From Nitrospiria bacterium (GTDB lineage Bacteria > Nitrospirota > UBA9217), in assembly GCA_919902495.1 (NCBI GenBank), contig CAKKRC010000006.1, positions 1 to 32,513 of the forward strand: 32,513 nt of DNA, read 5' to 3'. Of this stretch, positions 7,331 through 15,253 are shown one piece after another. Both the position numbers and the translations under genes were made by a program. The notes under the pieces were generated by a model. That model did no database searches. It saw only the letters and a program-made list of their open reading frames with translations, and was not told where the DNA came from. Within the stretch, counting starts at the first letter, position 1; every line of letters starts with the position of its first letter.

Positions 7331-7834
7331 ATGGAACTTCTGGAAGGATTACAGACCCGCAGGAGTATTCGCACCTACACCGATCAGCCGGTCACCCGGG
7401 AACAGCTCCATGAGATCATCCGGCTCGGGACCTTGGCGCCGTCAGGCTTGAACAACCAGCCCTGGCGCTTCGTCACCATCCAAAATAAAGAAACCCTCCA
7501 GAAACTCGCGCAACTCACCAAGTACAGCCATATCATAGAAAATGCAGCAGCATGCATTGTTGTCTTTATCGATAAGACCGCCATGTACCATGAAGTGAAG
7601 GACCATCAGTCCATGGGCGCATGCATCCAGAACCTGCTGCTCGCCAGCCACGGCATGGGCCTCGGCGCGGTCTGGCTCGGCGAGATACTAAAGAGCGCGA
7701 ATGAAGTGCGAGAACTGTGCGGTCTTTCGAGTGATATGGAATTGATGGCTGTTGTCAGCCTCGGTCACCCGGCGGGAAAGGGCGGAAGGGCGGACCGGAG
7801 ACCGGTGGAGGAAGTGCTGTTGAAGGAACTGTAG
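7331..7834 (+). CDS. Nitroreductase family FMN-dependent oxidoreductase
   Basis: The 167-residue protein belongs to the small nitroreductases, FMN enzymes that reduce nitro groups, quinones or related substrates with NAD(P)H. The FMN-binding RRSIRTYTDQPV at the N-terminus, LAPSGLNNQPWRFV in the middle and the C-terminal GLGAVWLGEI and VSLGHPAGKG are typical. The ATG at 7331 is chosen because an ideal AAAGGAGG lies seven bases before it; an ATG at 7295 has none and would add 12 unrelated residues. It is probably its own transcription unit. Natural substrate cannot be inferred. Confidence 0.9.
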   Translation: MELLEGLQTRRSIRTYTDQPVTREQLHEIIRLGTLAPSGLNNQPWRFVTIQNKETLQKLAQLTKYSHIIENAAACIVVFIDKTAMYHEVKDHQSMGACIQNLLLASHGMGLGAVWLGEILKSANEVRELCGLSSDMELMAVVSLGHPAGKGGRADRRPVEEVLLKEL

Positions 7835-7884
7835 GGTGAAGGAACAAAAGAATGCAACTGGCCTGGTCTCCTCAAAAAAACCAC

Positions 7885-7933
7885 TTGACCTTCAGCTGTG
7901 ACGATGCAATAATGACTCATAGTGAGTCATTAT
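7885..7933 (+). promoter_or_regulatory. Promoter and autoregulatory operator of the first vapBC pair
   Basis: TTGACC (7885-7890), 17 bp, AATAAT (7908-7913). An inverted repeat with 11-bp arms (ATAATGACTCA / TGAGTCATTAT, 3-bp centre, 7909-7933) overlaps the -10 box. Such a site is expected for repression by the antitoxin or the toxin-antitoxin complex. Confidence 0.65.
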
Positions 7934-7954
7934 AGAATCACAGGAGCGTGAGCA

Positions 7955-8227
7955 ATGAAGCAAATAACGATCAGGGGTATTCCCGCCGATGTGCAGAAAG
8001 CAGTGAAAAAAGAAGCTGCGCGCAGGAAGACCAGCTTGAACAAGGCGCTGGTGTCGCTGCTCGAACGTGGGACGGGGACAGCCGCGACGGAAAGGCGGAC
8101 GCCGGTCCTGTATCACGACCTTGACCACCTTGCCGGACTTTGGGCGAAGGAAGACGCAGCAGAGTTCGACAGATCGCTGGATGCGCAGCGGAAGATCGAC
8201 GAGGGGCTATGGAAAAAAATAAAGTAG
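7955..8227 (+). CDS. vapB: Type II antitoxin, FitA/VapB-like (ribbon-helix-helix)
   Basis: This 90-residue protein starts with a ribbon-helix-helix segment (QITIRGIPADVQKAVKKEAA, then SLNKALVSLLER). Its C-terminal part (HDLDHLAGLWAKEDAAEFD) resembles the toxin-binding tail of FitA-like antitoxins. It should neutralise the PIN toxin encoded next and repress its own promoter through the palindrome at 7909-7933. AGGAG precedes the start. It overlaps the toxin gene by 19 bp. Assignment rests on sequence pattern plus context. Confidence 0.82.
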   Translation: MKQITIRGIPADVQKAVKKEAARRKTSLNKALVSLLERGTGTAATERRTPVLYHDLDHLAGLWAKEDAAEFDRSLDAQRKIDEGLWKKIK

Positions 8228-8613
8228 CTCTTGATACGTCGGCATTCTCCGTGTTCCTGCGCGGTAACGAGGAAGTAGTACGGGCCCTCCAGGGGGCTGA
8301 TGAGATCACGCTCAACCCGGTTGTGCTCGGGGAACTGCGCGCGGGATTCCTTATGGGAAAGCACAGGGCGCGGAACGAATCGGTGCTCAGGGAATTCCTG
8401 AGTTCGTCGCGGGTGAGGGTGCGCGATATTGACGAGGAGACCTCTGAGCGCTACGCAGTGATATTCGCCTACCTGCGCGAACAGGGATCACCGATACCCA
8501 CCAATGACATCTGGATCGCCGCTTCGGCGATGCAGCATGGCCTGAAGCTTATCACGACCGACAAGCACTACCTCAAGTTGCCACAGATCATTGTGGAATG
8601 CTGCGCAATATAG
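8209..8613 (+). CDS. vapC: PIN-domain ribonuclease toxin, VapC/FitB family
   Basis: VapC toxins are Mg-dependent RNases that cleave tRNA or rRNA. The 134-residue protein carries the four acidic PIN residues: Asp9 (ALDTSAF), Glu42 (LGELRAG), Asp100 (TNDIWIAA) and Asp118 (TTDKHY). The ATG at 8209 lies within the end of the antitoxin gene with GAGGGG before it, so toxin synthesis is coupled to antitoxin translation. All catalytic residues are intact, so the toxin is probably active. Target RNA unknown. Confidence 0.9.
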   Translation: MEKNKVALDTSAFSVFLRGNEEVVRALQGADEITLNPVVLGELRAGFLMGKHRARNESVLREFLSSSRVRVRDIDEETSERYAVIFAYLREQGSPIPTNDIWIAASAMQHGLKLITTDKHYLKLPQIIVECCAI

Positions 8614-8619
8614 AACGAC

Positions 8620-8724
8620 ATGCAGGCGGAGGAAGAGCTGCTGAATGTGGCGGTGGTGGATCAGAAGGAGTTGGAGGAAGAGATGAAATGCGATATCGAG
8701 GCGGCGGGAAAACCTTGCAAATAA
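8620..8724 (+). CDS. Possible 34-residue ORF after vapC (doubtful)
   Basis: A short acidic ORF (MQAEEELLNVAVVDQKELEE at its start, ending GKPCK) begins six bases after the toxin stop, without a clear ribosome binding site. I recognise no family. It may be a real small protein, a decayed remnant, or chance. Confidence 0.2.
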   Translation: MQAEEELLNVAVVDQKELEEEMKCDIEAAGKPCK

Positions 8725-8805
8725 ATGCCGTCCTCATGTTGATACTTGATTCTTGATTAATGCATATGATAGTATGCCTTAGTTTGATGCATTCAGGAGG
8801 AGTAT

Positions 8806-9021
8806 ATGAGAACCACGCTGGTAATTAATGAACATCTGCTTGAAGAGGTAAGGACCTTGTCAGGGGCGAGGACCAAGAAAGAGGCCGTTGAAAAGGCGAT
8901 GAAAGAATTCATCAGGAGGAGAAAATCGAAAAAGCTCCTGGACCTTGAAGGGAAAGTGGAGCTTGCCTGTTCAGTAGCAGAGCTGATAAGCAGAAGGAGA
9001 AAAGATGTACCTCATCGATAG
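8806..9021 (+). CDS. vapB: Type II antitoxin, VapB family (second pair)
   Basis: This 71-residue antitoxin begins with MRTTLVINEHLLEEVRTLSG and continues with TKKEAVEKAMKEFIRRRK, the pattern of short VapB antitoxins (DUF2191 type). It is unrelated in detail to the antitoxin at 7955. A strong AGGAGGAG lies directly upstream, and a small dyad (GCATA...TATGC) in the promoter region may be its operator. It overlaps its toxin gene by 17 bp. Confidence 0.85.
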   Translation: MRTTLVINEHLLEEVRTLSGARTKKEAVEKAMKEFIRRRKSKKLLDLEGKVELACSVAELISRRRKDVPHR

Positions 9022-9394
9022 CTCCGTATGGATCGAATATCTTCGTCCGCATGGGTCCAAAAAGGTCAAAGACCGTGTCAGGGAAATATTGCAGCGGGAG
9101 GAAGCGTATTGCTGCGGCATCGTGGTTGTTGAAGTGCTCAGAGGAGCGAAGACTGAAAAAGACTGGAATGCGCTGTGGGAAGCGCTTTCGTCGCTGCCGC
9201 AACTGCCTCTCGATGACACCGTGATCGAACTCGCCTCAAAATGGGGATTTCTGCTTGATAGAAAGGGCAAGACCGCCTCTACGACCGACCTGCTGATCGC
9301 ATCCGCCGCGCATAAAAAGGCAAAGCTCATCCACCTTGACAAGGATTTTACCCTGATCGCCGCGACAACCGGACTGGAAGAGGAGTTGTTGTAG
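9005..9394 (+). CDS. vapC: PIN-domain ribonuclease toxin, VapC family (second pair)
   Basis: The 129-residue PIN protein has Asp5 (LIDSSVWIEYL), Glu43 (VVVEVLRG), Asp95 (STTDLLIASAA) and Asp112 (HLDKDF), the complete acidic set for a metal-dependent RNase. It pairs with the overlapping vapB. It differs clearly from the toxin at 8209, so the two modules are likely independent acquisitions rather than a duplication. The 240 bp after it hold no gene I can support. Confidence 0.92.
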   Translation: MYLIDSSVWIEYLRPHGSKKVKDRVREILQREEAYCCGIVVVEVLRGAKTEKDWNALWEALSSLPQLPLDDTVIELASKWGFLLDRKGKTASTTDLLIASAAHKKAKLIHLDKDFTLIAATTGLEEELL

Positions 9395-9634
9395 TCTTAT
9401 GGTGAAGATGATAAGAAGAAGCGAGAATGGAAATCTTCGAGTAGGACACCAAAGACTCCCCGCGATTAATCAAGAGTAATGACACTCGGGACACAACGTC
9501 CCAGAAATTCTCCCGGCTAAAGCAGCGCTCAACGTATTGCAAAGGGCATTCAAAAACATGTAATAGACGGGCCAAAGACTCGTTAGGTATCAACGTAAGA
9601 CGTCTCCAGCCTTGGAAGAAAGGAAAGGAAAAAT

Positions 9635-9988
9635 ATGAAATTGAATTATATTGAACTCTTACTTATCATAATAATAACCTTGATTCTCTCAGGCTGCCAA
9701 AGCACCGGAGTCATTCCCATGGATCAAGATTCATACTACATTGGGAAAAAGGATGGTTCGCCTGGGCTTGGTGTATCGCTCAGCAATAAGGCGGCAGTTT
9801 ATAAAGAAGCGAACGCCTACTGTCGTGATAAAGGGCTTGAAGTCAAAACGATACGAGAAACAATTACGCCATCGAGGCCAGGACAACTTGGCTCAATGGA
9901 GTTGCAATTCAGGTGTGTATCGCCAGGTGGTTCTGCTCAACCGCTTGTTAAGGATGCGGACACGGTCATCGAGATTAAAAATCATTAA
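9635..9988 (+). CDS. Small lipoprotein of unknown function
   Basis: The 117-residue product has a lipoprotein signal: a long Ile/Leu-rich hydrophobic stretch ending in the lipobox LSGC with Cys21 as the lipid anchor. Gln at +2 suggests outer-membrane sorting. The mature part includes YYIGKKDG and YKEANAYCRDKGLEVK, a pattern I have seen in small proteobacterial lipoproteins without known role. AGGAAA precedes the start. Its base composition is more AT-rich than the flanking genes, which fits the acquired look of 9.4-11.7 kb. Confidence 0.8.
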   Translation: MKLNYIELLLIIIITLILSGCQSTGVIPMDQDSYYIGKKDGSPGLGVSLSNKAAVYKEANAYCRDKGLEVKTIRETITPSRPGQLGSMELQFRCVSPGGSAQPLVKDADTVIEIKNH

Positions 9989-10066
9989 AGCGGTTAAATA
10001 TGCACCTAATTAGATAAGGAGCCAATAGAGGAGCCAATAGGGTCAAGGAGCCGAAGATTTTCTGGT

Positions 10067-10233
10067 CCCCGCTCTGCGGGGAAAGTGCCACTCATAGCGA
10101 CATCAGCGAGGCCTTAATCCAGATGGGTGACTGGTGTAGTGAGGAGCTGACACCGAAACTGAATGAAACTGCTGCAATGGTAAAGAAATCGATGACTGCA
10201 TAAACATCGGCGAGATAATTTCATTATCTCGCC
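10067..10233 (+). other. Intergenic structures before the membrane protein gene
   Basis: The 9989-10311 gap contains a CCCCGC-TCT-GCGGGG hairpin (10067-10081) and a perfect 11-bp hairpin GGCGAGATAAT / ATTATCTCGCC with a TTC loop (10209-10233), followed by GGGCTTTTTG, perhaps a terminator. A frame from about 10018 to the TAA near 10205 is open but has an ATG only near its end, so it could be a gene remnant; I cannot identify it. Confidence 0.35.
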
Positions 10234-10311
10234 ATAGGGTGGGCTTTTTGCTTGACGGGGAGCCTTCAAATGGGTGACCCTGATTTCCACTCAACAGCCA
10301 AGGAGAAATGT

Positions 10312-10752
10312 ATGGATTGGTTGACTTTCTTCTGCGGTTCCGTTCTTGGTGGTGTCGTTGTCTACCTTGCTCGCACCCTGTTTGAGCATCGACTTGCTAA
10401 AGATCTTTCCGCTTCCGACCGTAAAGCTGTCGCCGCCAGAGAGTTCAGAGCCAAAGTCAACGAGGCTTTGGCCCTTTTCCAAAAACCAGAAGAAAAATGG
10501 GGTGCTAATAACCGTACCGCTCGCGCTATGAGTAATTTTGTTGGCGTTATTGATCTTGCAGCAAAAGATTTTGCTGAGTTCTTGACCGGGGGCAGCAAAA
10601 CTCGATTCGTAAATAAATGGCAAGAAACAAAAAACTATTGCAGTACAACACTTCCGCAAGCCATTACTAGAGGCGATTCCGTTGCTGCCAATGAAGCCAA
10701 GATCATTTTTCTTAATCATGTAGAAGACCTTTTGGCTCATGCTAAAACTTAA
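10312..10752 (+). CDS. Hypothetical protein with one N-terminal membrane segment
   Basis: A 146-residue protein of no recognised family. Residues 2-21 (DWLTFFCGSVLGGVVVYLAR) form a single membrane anchor; the rest is a soluble, helix-prone domain rich in Ala, Lys and Asn. The ATG at 10312 is chosen because AAGGAG precedes it; an upstream start at 10252 would put unrelated residues before the membrane segment. It is followed 43 bp later by an attC-like sequence, so it could be an integron gene cassette. Such cassette proteins are often unassigned. Confidence 0.65.
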   Translation: MDWLTFFCGSVLGGVVVYLARTLFEHRLAKDLSASDRKAVAAREFRAKVNEALALFQKPEEKWGANNRTARAMSNFVGVIDLAAKDFAEFLTGGSKTRFVNKWQETKNYCSTTLPQAITRGDSVAANEAKIIFLNHVEDLLAHAKT

Positions 10753-10795
10753 AATTGATGGAACTATCCCCACGCTTTCTTTACGTGCTCTATAA

Positions 10796-10854
10796 TACTA
10801 ACCAGGACGCTCGACACCACCGGGCTACGCCCGTGGGTTAGCGCCGTGTTATGT
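10796..10854. other. attC-like integron recombination site
   Basis: Outer boxes TAAC (10799-10802) and GTTA (10848-10851), inner boxes GGaCGCT (10805-10811) and AGCGCC (10840-10845) with one unpaired A, and a central imperfect hairpin CCACCGGGC-TAC-GCCCGTGG form a 59-bp imperfect palindrome of attC design. The R' box (GTTATGT) matches GTTRRRY at six of seven positions; the R'' box is weaker. No integrase gene is in the window. Confidence 0.55.
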
Positions 10855-11655
10855 AACGGTCTTGTCGTAAACACTTTTAACCGAAACGAGAGGTGCCCCA
10901 TTTTATTCCGCGTAAAAGGTACTGATTCCTTTATGGCTGCTTCCATGCATGCATTGCCGGAAAACAATTCACAGTTGCCAAATATTCTTAGGCGTGTTCA
11001 TAGTGCCGTGAAGCAAGTTGTCTTTGAAGGTGATCTTGACCATAATCAAGAACCTACGTTCTCACGCCTCACTAAATCGGAAGAACTTAACCGTCTTGTT
11101 TCGCCCGAACTTTTTTCCGCTGCTTCATCATTATGGCGTTCCTTTTGTAGAACGGACTCTATCAACACCGCAAAGCCGTGGTTTGCAGGGTTAGTTATAG
11201 CCATGCATCTTACTCTTCGTTCTGGATTCAACTTTTCCGTTGGTGTTGATCGCCAATTATGGCAATGTACGCCGCCCAATGCCCGTCTTACTCTTGAAGG
11301 TCCTGAAGCACTCTTGGCTTTTGATAAAGCCCCATTGTGTGAACAAATAGAATATTTATCGTCCATCGCGCTCAGTCCTGACAGCGTTGAACATGGCCTC
11401 CGAAGGCTCCACGGGGCATGGATCGCAGGGGATTCCAGCACTTTCGCAAAAGAGCTTGTGGCGCGCCGCAATCAATTCCCAGTAGTGTTTGGTTTGCTCA
11501 TTGATGATAGGAACAGACAATGGTTATCGCAGCTTCTTCACATACTCCGATCCGGCATCTCTACACTATTCGTCATGGGTGCGCTGCATTTCGAGGGCGA
11601 ATCCAGTATTCATAAACTCATGAGACAGCATGGTCATGATCTCCTACATCAATAA
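10846..11655 (+). CDS. TraB/GumN-family protein, probably lacking its normal N-terminus
   Basis: The sequence matches the TraB/GumN (ChaN-like, putative metallopeptidase) pattern. PILFRVKGTDSFMAASMHALP (about 18-38) holds the conserved His in SMH. VVFEGDLD follows with Glu61, and the C-terminal FVMGALHFEG is near 242-250. Family members usually have a signal peptide; here the only credible start is a GTG at 10846, which lies inside the attC-like site and leaves no signal sequence. The gene may be 5'-truncated by cassette recombination, or translated from an unusual start. It is more AT-rich than the flanking housekeeping genes. Activity of the family is poorly defined. Confidence 0.7.
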   Translation: MLCNGLVVNTFNRNERCPILFRVKGTDSFMAASMHALPENNSQLPNILRRVHSAVKQVVFEGDLDHNQEPTFSRLTKSEELNRLVSPELFSAASSLWRSFCRTDSINTAKPWFAGLVIAMHLTLRSGFNFSVGVDRQLWQCTPPNARLTLEGPEALLAFDKAPLCEQIEYLSSIALSPDSVEHGLRRLHGAWIAGDSSTFAKELVARRNQFPVVFGLLIDDRNRQWLSQLLHILRSGISTLFVMGALHFEGESSIHKLMRQHGHDLLHQ

Positions 11656-11666
11656 ATCGGTTACTT

Positions 11667-11694
11667 CTAGCCAGGCGGTTCGACACCGTCTGGG
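11667..11694. other. Truncated attC-like sequence
   Basis: CTAGCCAGGCGGTTCGACACC matches the left half of the attC-like site (CTAACCAGGACGCTCGACACC) at 17 of 21 bases, but the right half is missing. It lies just after the TraB/GumN stop, where a cassette's attC would be expected. Confidence 0.4.
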
Positions 11695-11773
11695 CAAAGA
11701 ACGCGCGGGGGGCAGCAGCGTGATGCATCTTCTTAGAAAAGGCTTTTGTGAAACATAGGAAAAGGGAGATAGA

Positions 11774-14700
11774 ATGGGAAGACTAATGATCGCATTGTTA
11801 CTGCTTCTACTTGCATTCGGCACGGGCGTGCCAGCCTATGCACAAGGGACCGAATGGGATATGCTTAACGCCGAGGTCATGTCACTCTACAAGCAGGGTC
11901 ACTATGACCGTGCCATCGTTGTGGCGAAGAAAGCGCTCCAAGTCGCCGAGCAAGCAGTGAGTCCCAATCATGCCGATGTGGCCACGAGCCTGAACAACCT
12001 TGCGTTATTGTACAACACCCAAGGTCAGTACGCGCAGGCCGAGCCGCTCTATAAGCGCTCGCTCGCGATCGACGAGAAAGCCTACGGGCCATACCACCCC
12101 GCCGTCGCAATAGACCTGAACAACCTCGCGTTACTGTACAGCAACCAAGGACAGTACGCGCAGGCCGAGCCGCTCTATAAGCGCTCGCTGGCGATCTGTG
12201 AGAAGGCCCTCGGACCGGATCATCCCAATGTGGCCACGAGTTTGAACAACCTCGCGGAACTTTACAACATCCAAGGCCAGTACGCGCAGGCTGAGCCACT
12301 CTATAAGCGCTCGCTCGCGATCTTTGAGAAGGCCCTCGGACCGTATCATCCTAATGTGGCCGCGAGCCTGAACAACCTCGCGGGGCTGTACAAAACCCAG
12401 GGTCAATACGCGCAGGCCGAGCCGCTCTATAAGCGTTCGCTGGCCATCAGGGAGACGGCCCTCGGACCGGATCATCCCGATGTGGCCACCAGCCTGAATG
12501 ATCTCGCGGAACTATACCGCACTCAAGCCCAGTACGCGCAGGCCGAGCCACTCTACATGCGCTCGCTGGAGATCATTGAGAAGGCCCTCGGCCCTAATCA
12601 TCCCGATGTGGCCTTGAGTCTGAACAACCTTGCGTTTCTGTACGTGTCCCAAGGCCAGTATGCGCAGGCCGAGCGGCTATTAAAGCGCGCGCTGGCGATA
12701 AGAGAGAAGGCCCTTGGTCCCAATCATCCCGATGTGGCCGCGAGCCTGAGCAACCTTGCGTTTCTGTATGATTCCCAAGGTCAGTATGCGCAGGCCGAGC
12801 CGCTCTTAAAGCGCTCGCTCGCGATCTTCGAGAAGGCTCTCGGCCTGGATCATCCCGATGTGGCCACGAGCCTGAACAACCTCGCGGCTCTATACAAAAC
12901 CCAGGGTCAATACGTGCAGGCCGAGCCGCTCTACAAGCGCTCGCTGGCCATCAGGGAGAAGTCCCTCGGCCCGGATCATCCCGATGTGGCCGGGAGCTTG
13001 AACAACCTCGCGGCGCTGTACGACACCCAAGGCCAGTACGCGCAGGCCGAGCCGCTCTACAAACGTTCGCTGACCATCAGGGAGAGGGCCCTCGGACCGG
13101 ATCATCCCGATGTGGCCCAGAGTCTGAACAATCTCGCGTTGCTATACAACACACAAGGCCAGTACGCGCAGGCCGAGCCGTTCTACAAACGTTCGCTGGC
13201 CATCAGGGAGAAGGCCCTCGGACCGTATCATCCAGATGTGGCCGTGAGCCTGAACAACCTTGCGTTTCTGTACGATTCCCAAGGCCAGTATGCGCAGGCA
13301 GAGCCGCTCTACAAGCACTCGCTGGCTATCATGGAGAAGGCCCTCGGCCCGGAACATCCCGAAGTGGCCACGAGTCTGAACAACCTCGCGGAGCTGTACA
13401 AAAACCAAGGCCAATATGCGCAGGCACTCTCAATGGTGCGCAGAGCCAGTGCCATCTTTAGGCAACGGATCGTCGCCGGAGGAACAGGGGATGCGGCCGT
13501 TCGTGAAGCATCTAAAAATCGCTCTGGTTTCCTGACCCACCTCTCACTTCTTTCCCGTAATCCTGACAAGGAAGTTGCCGAAAAAATTACCGATGAAGCC
13601 TTTCAGATAGTGCAACTCGAACAAGCGTCCGGTACCGCTTCCGCCATCGCCAAAATGGCCTCCCGCTTCGCCAGCGGTGACGATGCTTTGGCTGGCCTGG
13701 TCAAGCGCAAGCAGGATGCAACTGATCGCCATGCAAGGGATGAGACAAAACTGGTCAGTGCTGCCAGCAAGCCGCCGCAGGAGCGCAATTCCGCCGATGA
13801 GCAAAGGCTGCGCGACGAGATCGCCCGCGTGACGCAGGATATGGCGATGATCGATGCGGAACTGACCCGCCGCTTTCCCGAGTATCAGGAACTTACCCGT
13901 CCCGAGCCGGCTTCCGTCAGCCAGATCCAAGCCTTGTTGAAACCAGGCGAGGCGATGCTGGTCTATGAGCTCGGTAGCTCCAGTTTTCTTTGGGTGGTTA
14001 GACGGAACGGCGCAGATTTTCAGTCTCTCAAAATGGATGCGAAGGATATCTCCAAGAAAGTGGCAACGGTCCGCTCCGAGATGGAATTCGACAATACCGG
14101 AAACGCCCGGCGCGTCAGCGTCGGCGTCCTGTCCGAGCTTTATAATAGTCTCTTCGCCCCGGCCTTGCCGTACCTGACCGGGATCAAACATGTGATGGTG
14201 GTGCCTGCAGGCCCCTTGGTGAGCCTGCCGTTCAGCGTACTGATTGCTTCGCCCCCGCCGGAGATCAAGAGCGATGCCGACTACCGTAAGGTGGACTGGC
14301 TGACCAGGCATTACGCGTTGTCGGTGCTGCCGTCGGTAAGTTCGATCCAGGCCTTTCGCCAGTTCGCCAAGGCAGGCAAAGCACAGGAACCCTTTGCCGG
14401 GTTCGGCGATCCTCTGATCGGCGGAACCGGCGACACAACCGGCACAACGCGCGGCAAGCGCGCCAGTATGGATGTCGCCACGGTATTCCGCGGTGTGGTG
14501 GTGAAATCCAAAGCCTCGACGACCGCACAAGTCGTCGAAATTGCCGACGTCGAGGCGATCCGCAAAGCACCGCGCCTGCCGGAGACCGCCAACGAACTGC
14601 GAGCTATGGCCAAAGCGCTCAAGTCCGACTCAAAGTCGCTCTGGTTGCAGGAGAACGCGACCGAGACCAAGATCAAAAGGCTGGATTTATCGAAGTACCG

Positions 14701-15202
14701 CACGCTGGCATTCGCTACCCATGGTTTGATGGCCGGCGAGATCAAAGGTATCGGTGAGCCCGGTCTGATCCTGACGCCGCCGCAACAAGGATCGCTGGAG
14801 GACGATGGTTATCTTTCCGGTGGCGAGATCGCCAAGCTGAAGCTCAACGCGGATTGGGTTGTCTTGTCGGCCTGCAATACGGCGTCAGCCGATGGCACAC
14901 CGGGCGCAGAGGGCTTGTCGGGCCTGGCCAAAGCCTTCTTCTATGCGGGAGCCCGCTCCCTGCTGGTGTCCCACTGGCCGGTCGCTTCGGAGGCTACCGT
15001 ACCGCTCACCACCGGCATGTTGAAAGAATACGAAGCCAATCCCGGCCAGGGCAAGGCGGAAGCGCATCGCAAGGCGATGCTCTCGCTGATTGACACGCCG
15101 AACCATCCGGAATATGCCAACCCGCTATTCTGGGCGCCGTTCGTGGTGGTTGGCGAAGGCGGTGCGGGAAGCAAGACCAAGGCGGGCAGCGCCAGTCGAT
15201 GA
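11774..15202 (+). CDS. Exported TPR-repeat CHAT-domain (caspase-like) protein
   Basis: The 1142-residue product begins with a signal peptide (to about AYA|Q at 23-24). From about residue 36 it has one partial and then 12 full 42-residue TPR units of the kinesin-light-chain type (65-569; pattern HPDVATSLNNLA, QGQYAQAEPLYKRSLAI). A helical Lys/Arg/Glu-rich linker (about 570-710) leads to a CHAT peptidase domain (about 715-1130). The dyad is visible: His983 in FATHG and Cys1034 in LSACNTA, followed by GLSGLAKAFFYAGARSLLVSHWPV. CHAT proteins are caspase-relatives that cleave target proteins; TPRs usually bind the partner. With a signal peptide, this one should act in the periplasm or outside. AGGGAG precedes the start. 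No obvious substrate gene is adjacent. Confidence 0.93.
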   Translation: MGRLMIALLLLLLAFGTGVPAYAQGTEWDMLNAEVMSLYKQGHYDRAIVVAKKALQVAEQAVSPNHADVATSLNNLALLYNTQGQYAQAEPLYKRSLAIDEKAYGPYHPAVAIDLNNLALLYSNQGQYAQAEPLYKRSLAICEKALGPDHPNVATSLNNLAELYNIQGQYAQAEPLYKRSLAIFEKALGPYHPNVAASLNNLAGLYKTQGQYAQAEPLYKRSLAIRETALGPDHPDVATSLNDLAELYRTQAQYAQAEPLYMRSLEIIEKALGPNHPDVALSLNNLAFLYVSQGQYAQAERLLKRALAIREKALGPNHPDVAASLSNLAFLYDSQGQYAQAEPLLKRSLAIFEKALGLDHPDVATSLNNLAALYKTQGQYVQAEPLYKRSLAIREKSLGPDHPDVAGSLNNLAALYDTQGQYAQAEPLYKRSLTIRERALGPDHPDVAQSLNNLALLYNTQGQYAQAEPFYKRSLAIREKALGPYHPDVAVSLNNLAFLYDSQGQYAQAEPLYKHSLAIMEKALGPEHPEVATSLNNLAELYKNQGQYAQALSMVRRASAIFRQRIVAGGTGDAAVREASKNRSGFLTHLSLLSRNPDKEVAEKITDEAFQIVQLEQASGTASAIAKMASRFASGDDALAGLVKRKQDATDRHARDETKLVSAASKPPQERNSADEQRLRDEIARVTQDMAMIDAELTRRFPEYQELTRPEPASVSQIQALLKPGEAMLVYELGSSSFLWVVRRNGADFQSLKMDAKDISKKVATVRSEMEFDNTGNARRVSVGVLSELYNSLFAPALPYLTGIKHVMVVPAGPLVSLPFSVLIASPPPEIKSDADYRKVDWLTRHYALSVLPSVSSIQAFRQFAKAGKAQEPFAGFGDPLIGGTGDTTGTTRGKRASMDVATVFRGVVVKSKASTTAQVVEIADVEAIRKAPRLPETANELRAMAKALKSDSKSLWLQENATETKIKRLDLSKYRTLAFATHGLMAGEIKGIGEPGLILTPPQQGSLEDDGYLSGGEIAKLKLNADWVVLSACNTASADGTPGAEGLSGLAKAFFYAGARSLLVSHWPVASEATVPLTTGMLKEYEANPGQGKAEAHRKAMLSLIDTPNHPEYANPLFWAPFVVVGEGGAGSKTKAGSASR
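11966..13477 (+). repeat. 126-bp tandem repeat inside the TPR-CHAT gene
   Basis: Twelve 126-bp units encode the 42-residue TPRs. Many stretches are identical between units at DNA level, suggesting recent expansion or homogenisation and possible unit-number variation between strains. It is coding sequence, not a CRISPR array. Confidence 0.85.
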
Positions 15203-15253
15203 TTAATCTCTCCGTATCTCCGTGATCAACGTCTGAAGTTATCGAGGTGAATA

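Noticed and set aside
9572-9588. GTTAGGT motif resembling an attC R' box, with a CCAAAGACTC direct repeat to 9449
   Set aside because: No matching R'' or L boxes upstream; the direct repeat alone is too short to mean much.
11966-13477. Regular repeats that could suggest a CRISPR array
   Set aside because: The period is 126 bp, in frame, and encodes TPRs; no spacer structure.
15203-15253. Possible purine riboswitch before the permease gene
   Set aside because: Only about 50 bp are available and none of the conserved purine aptamer core is visible.
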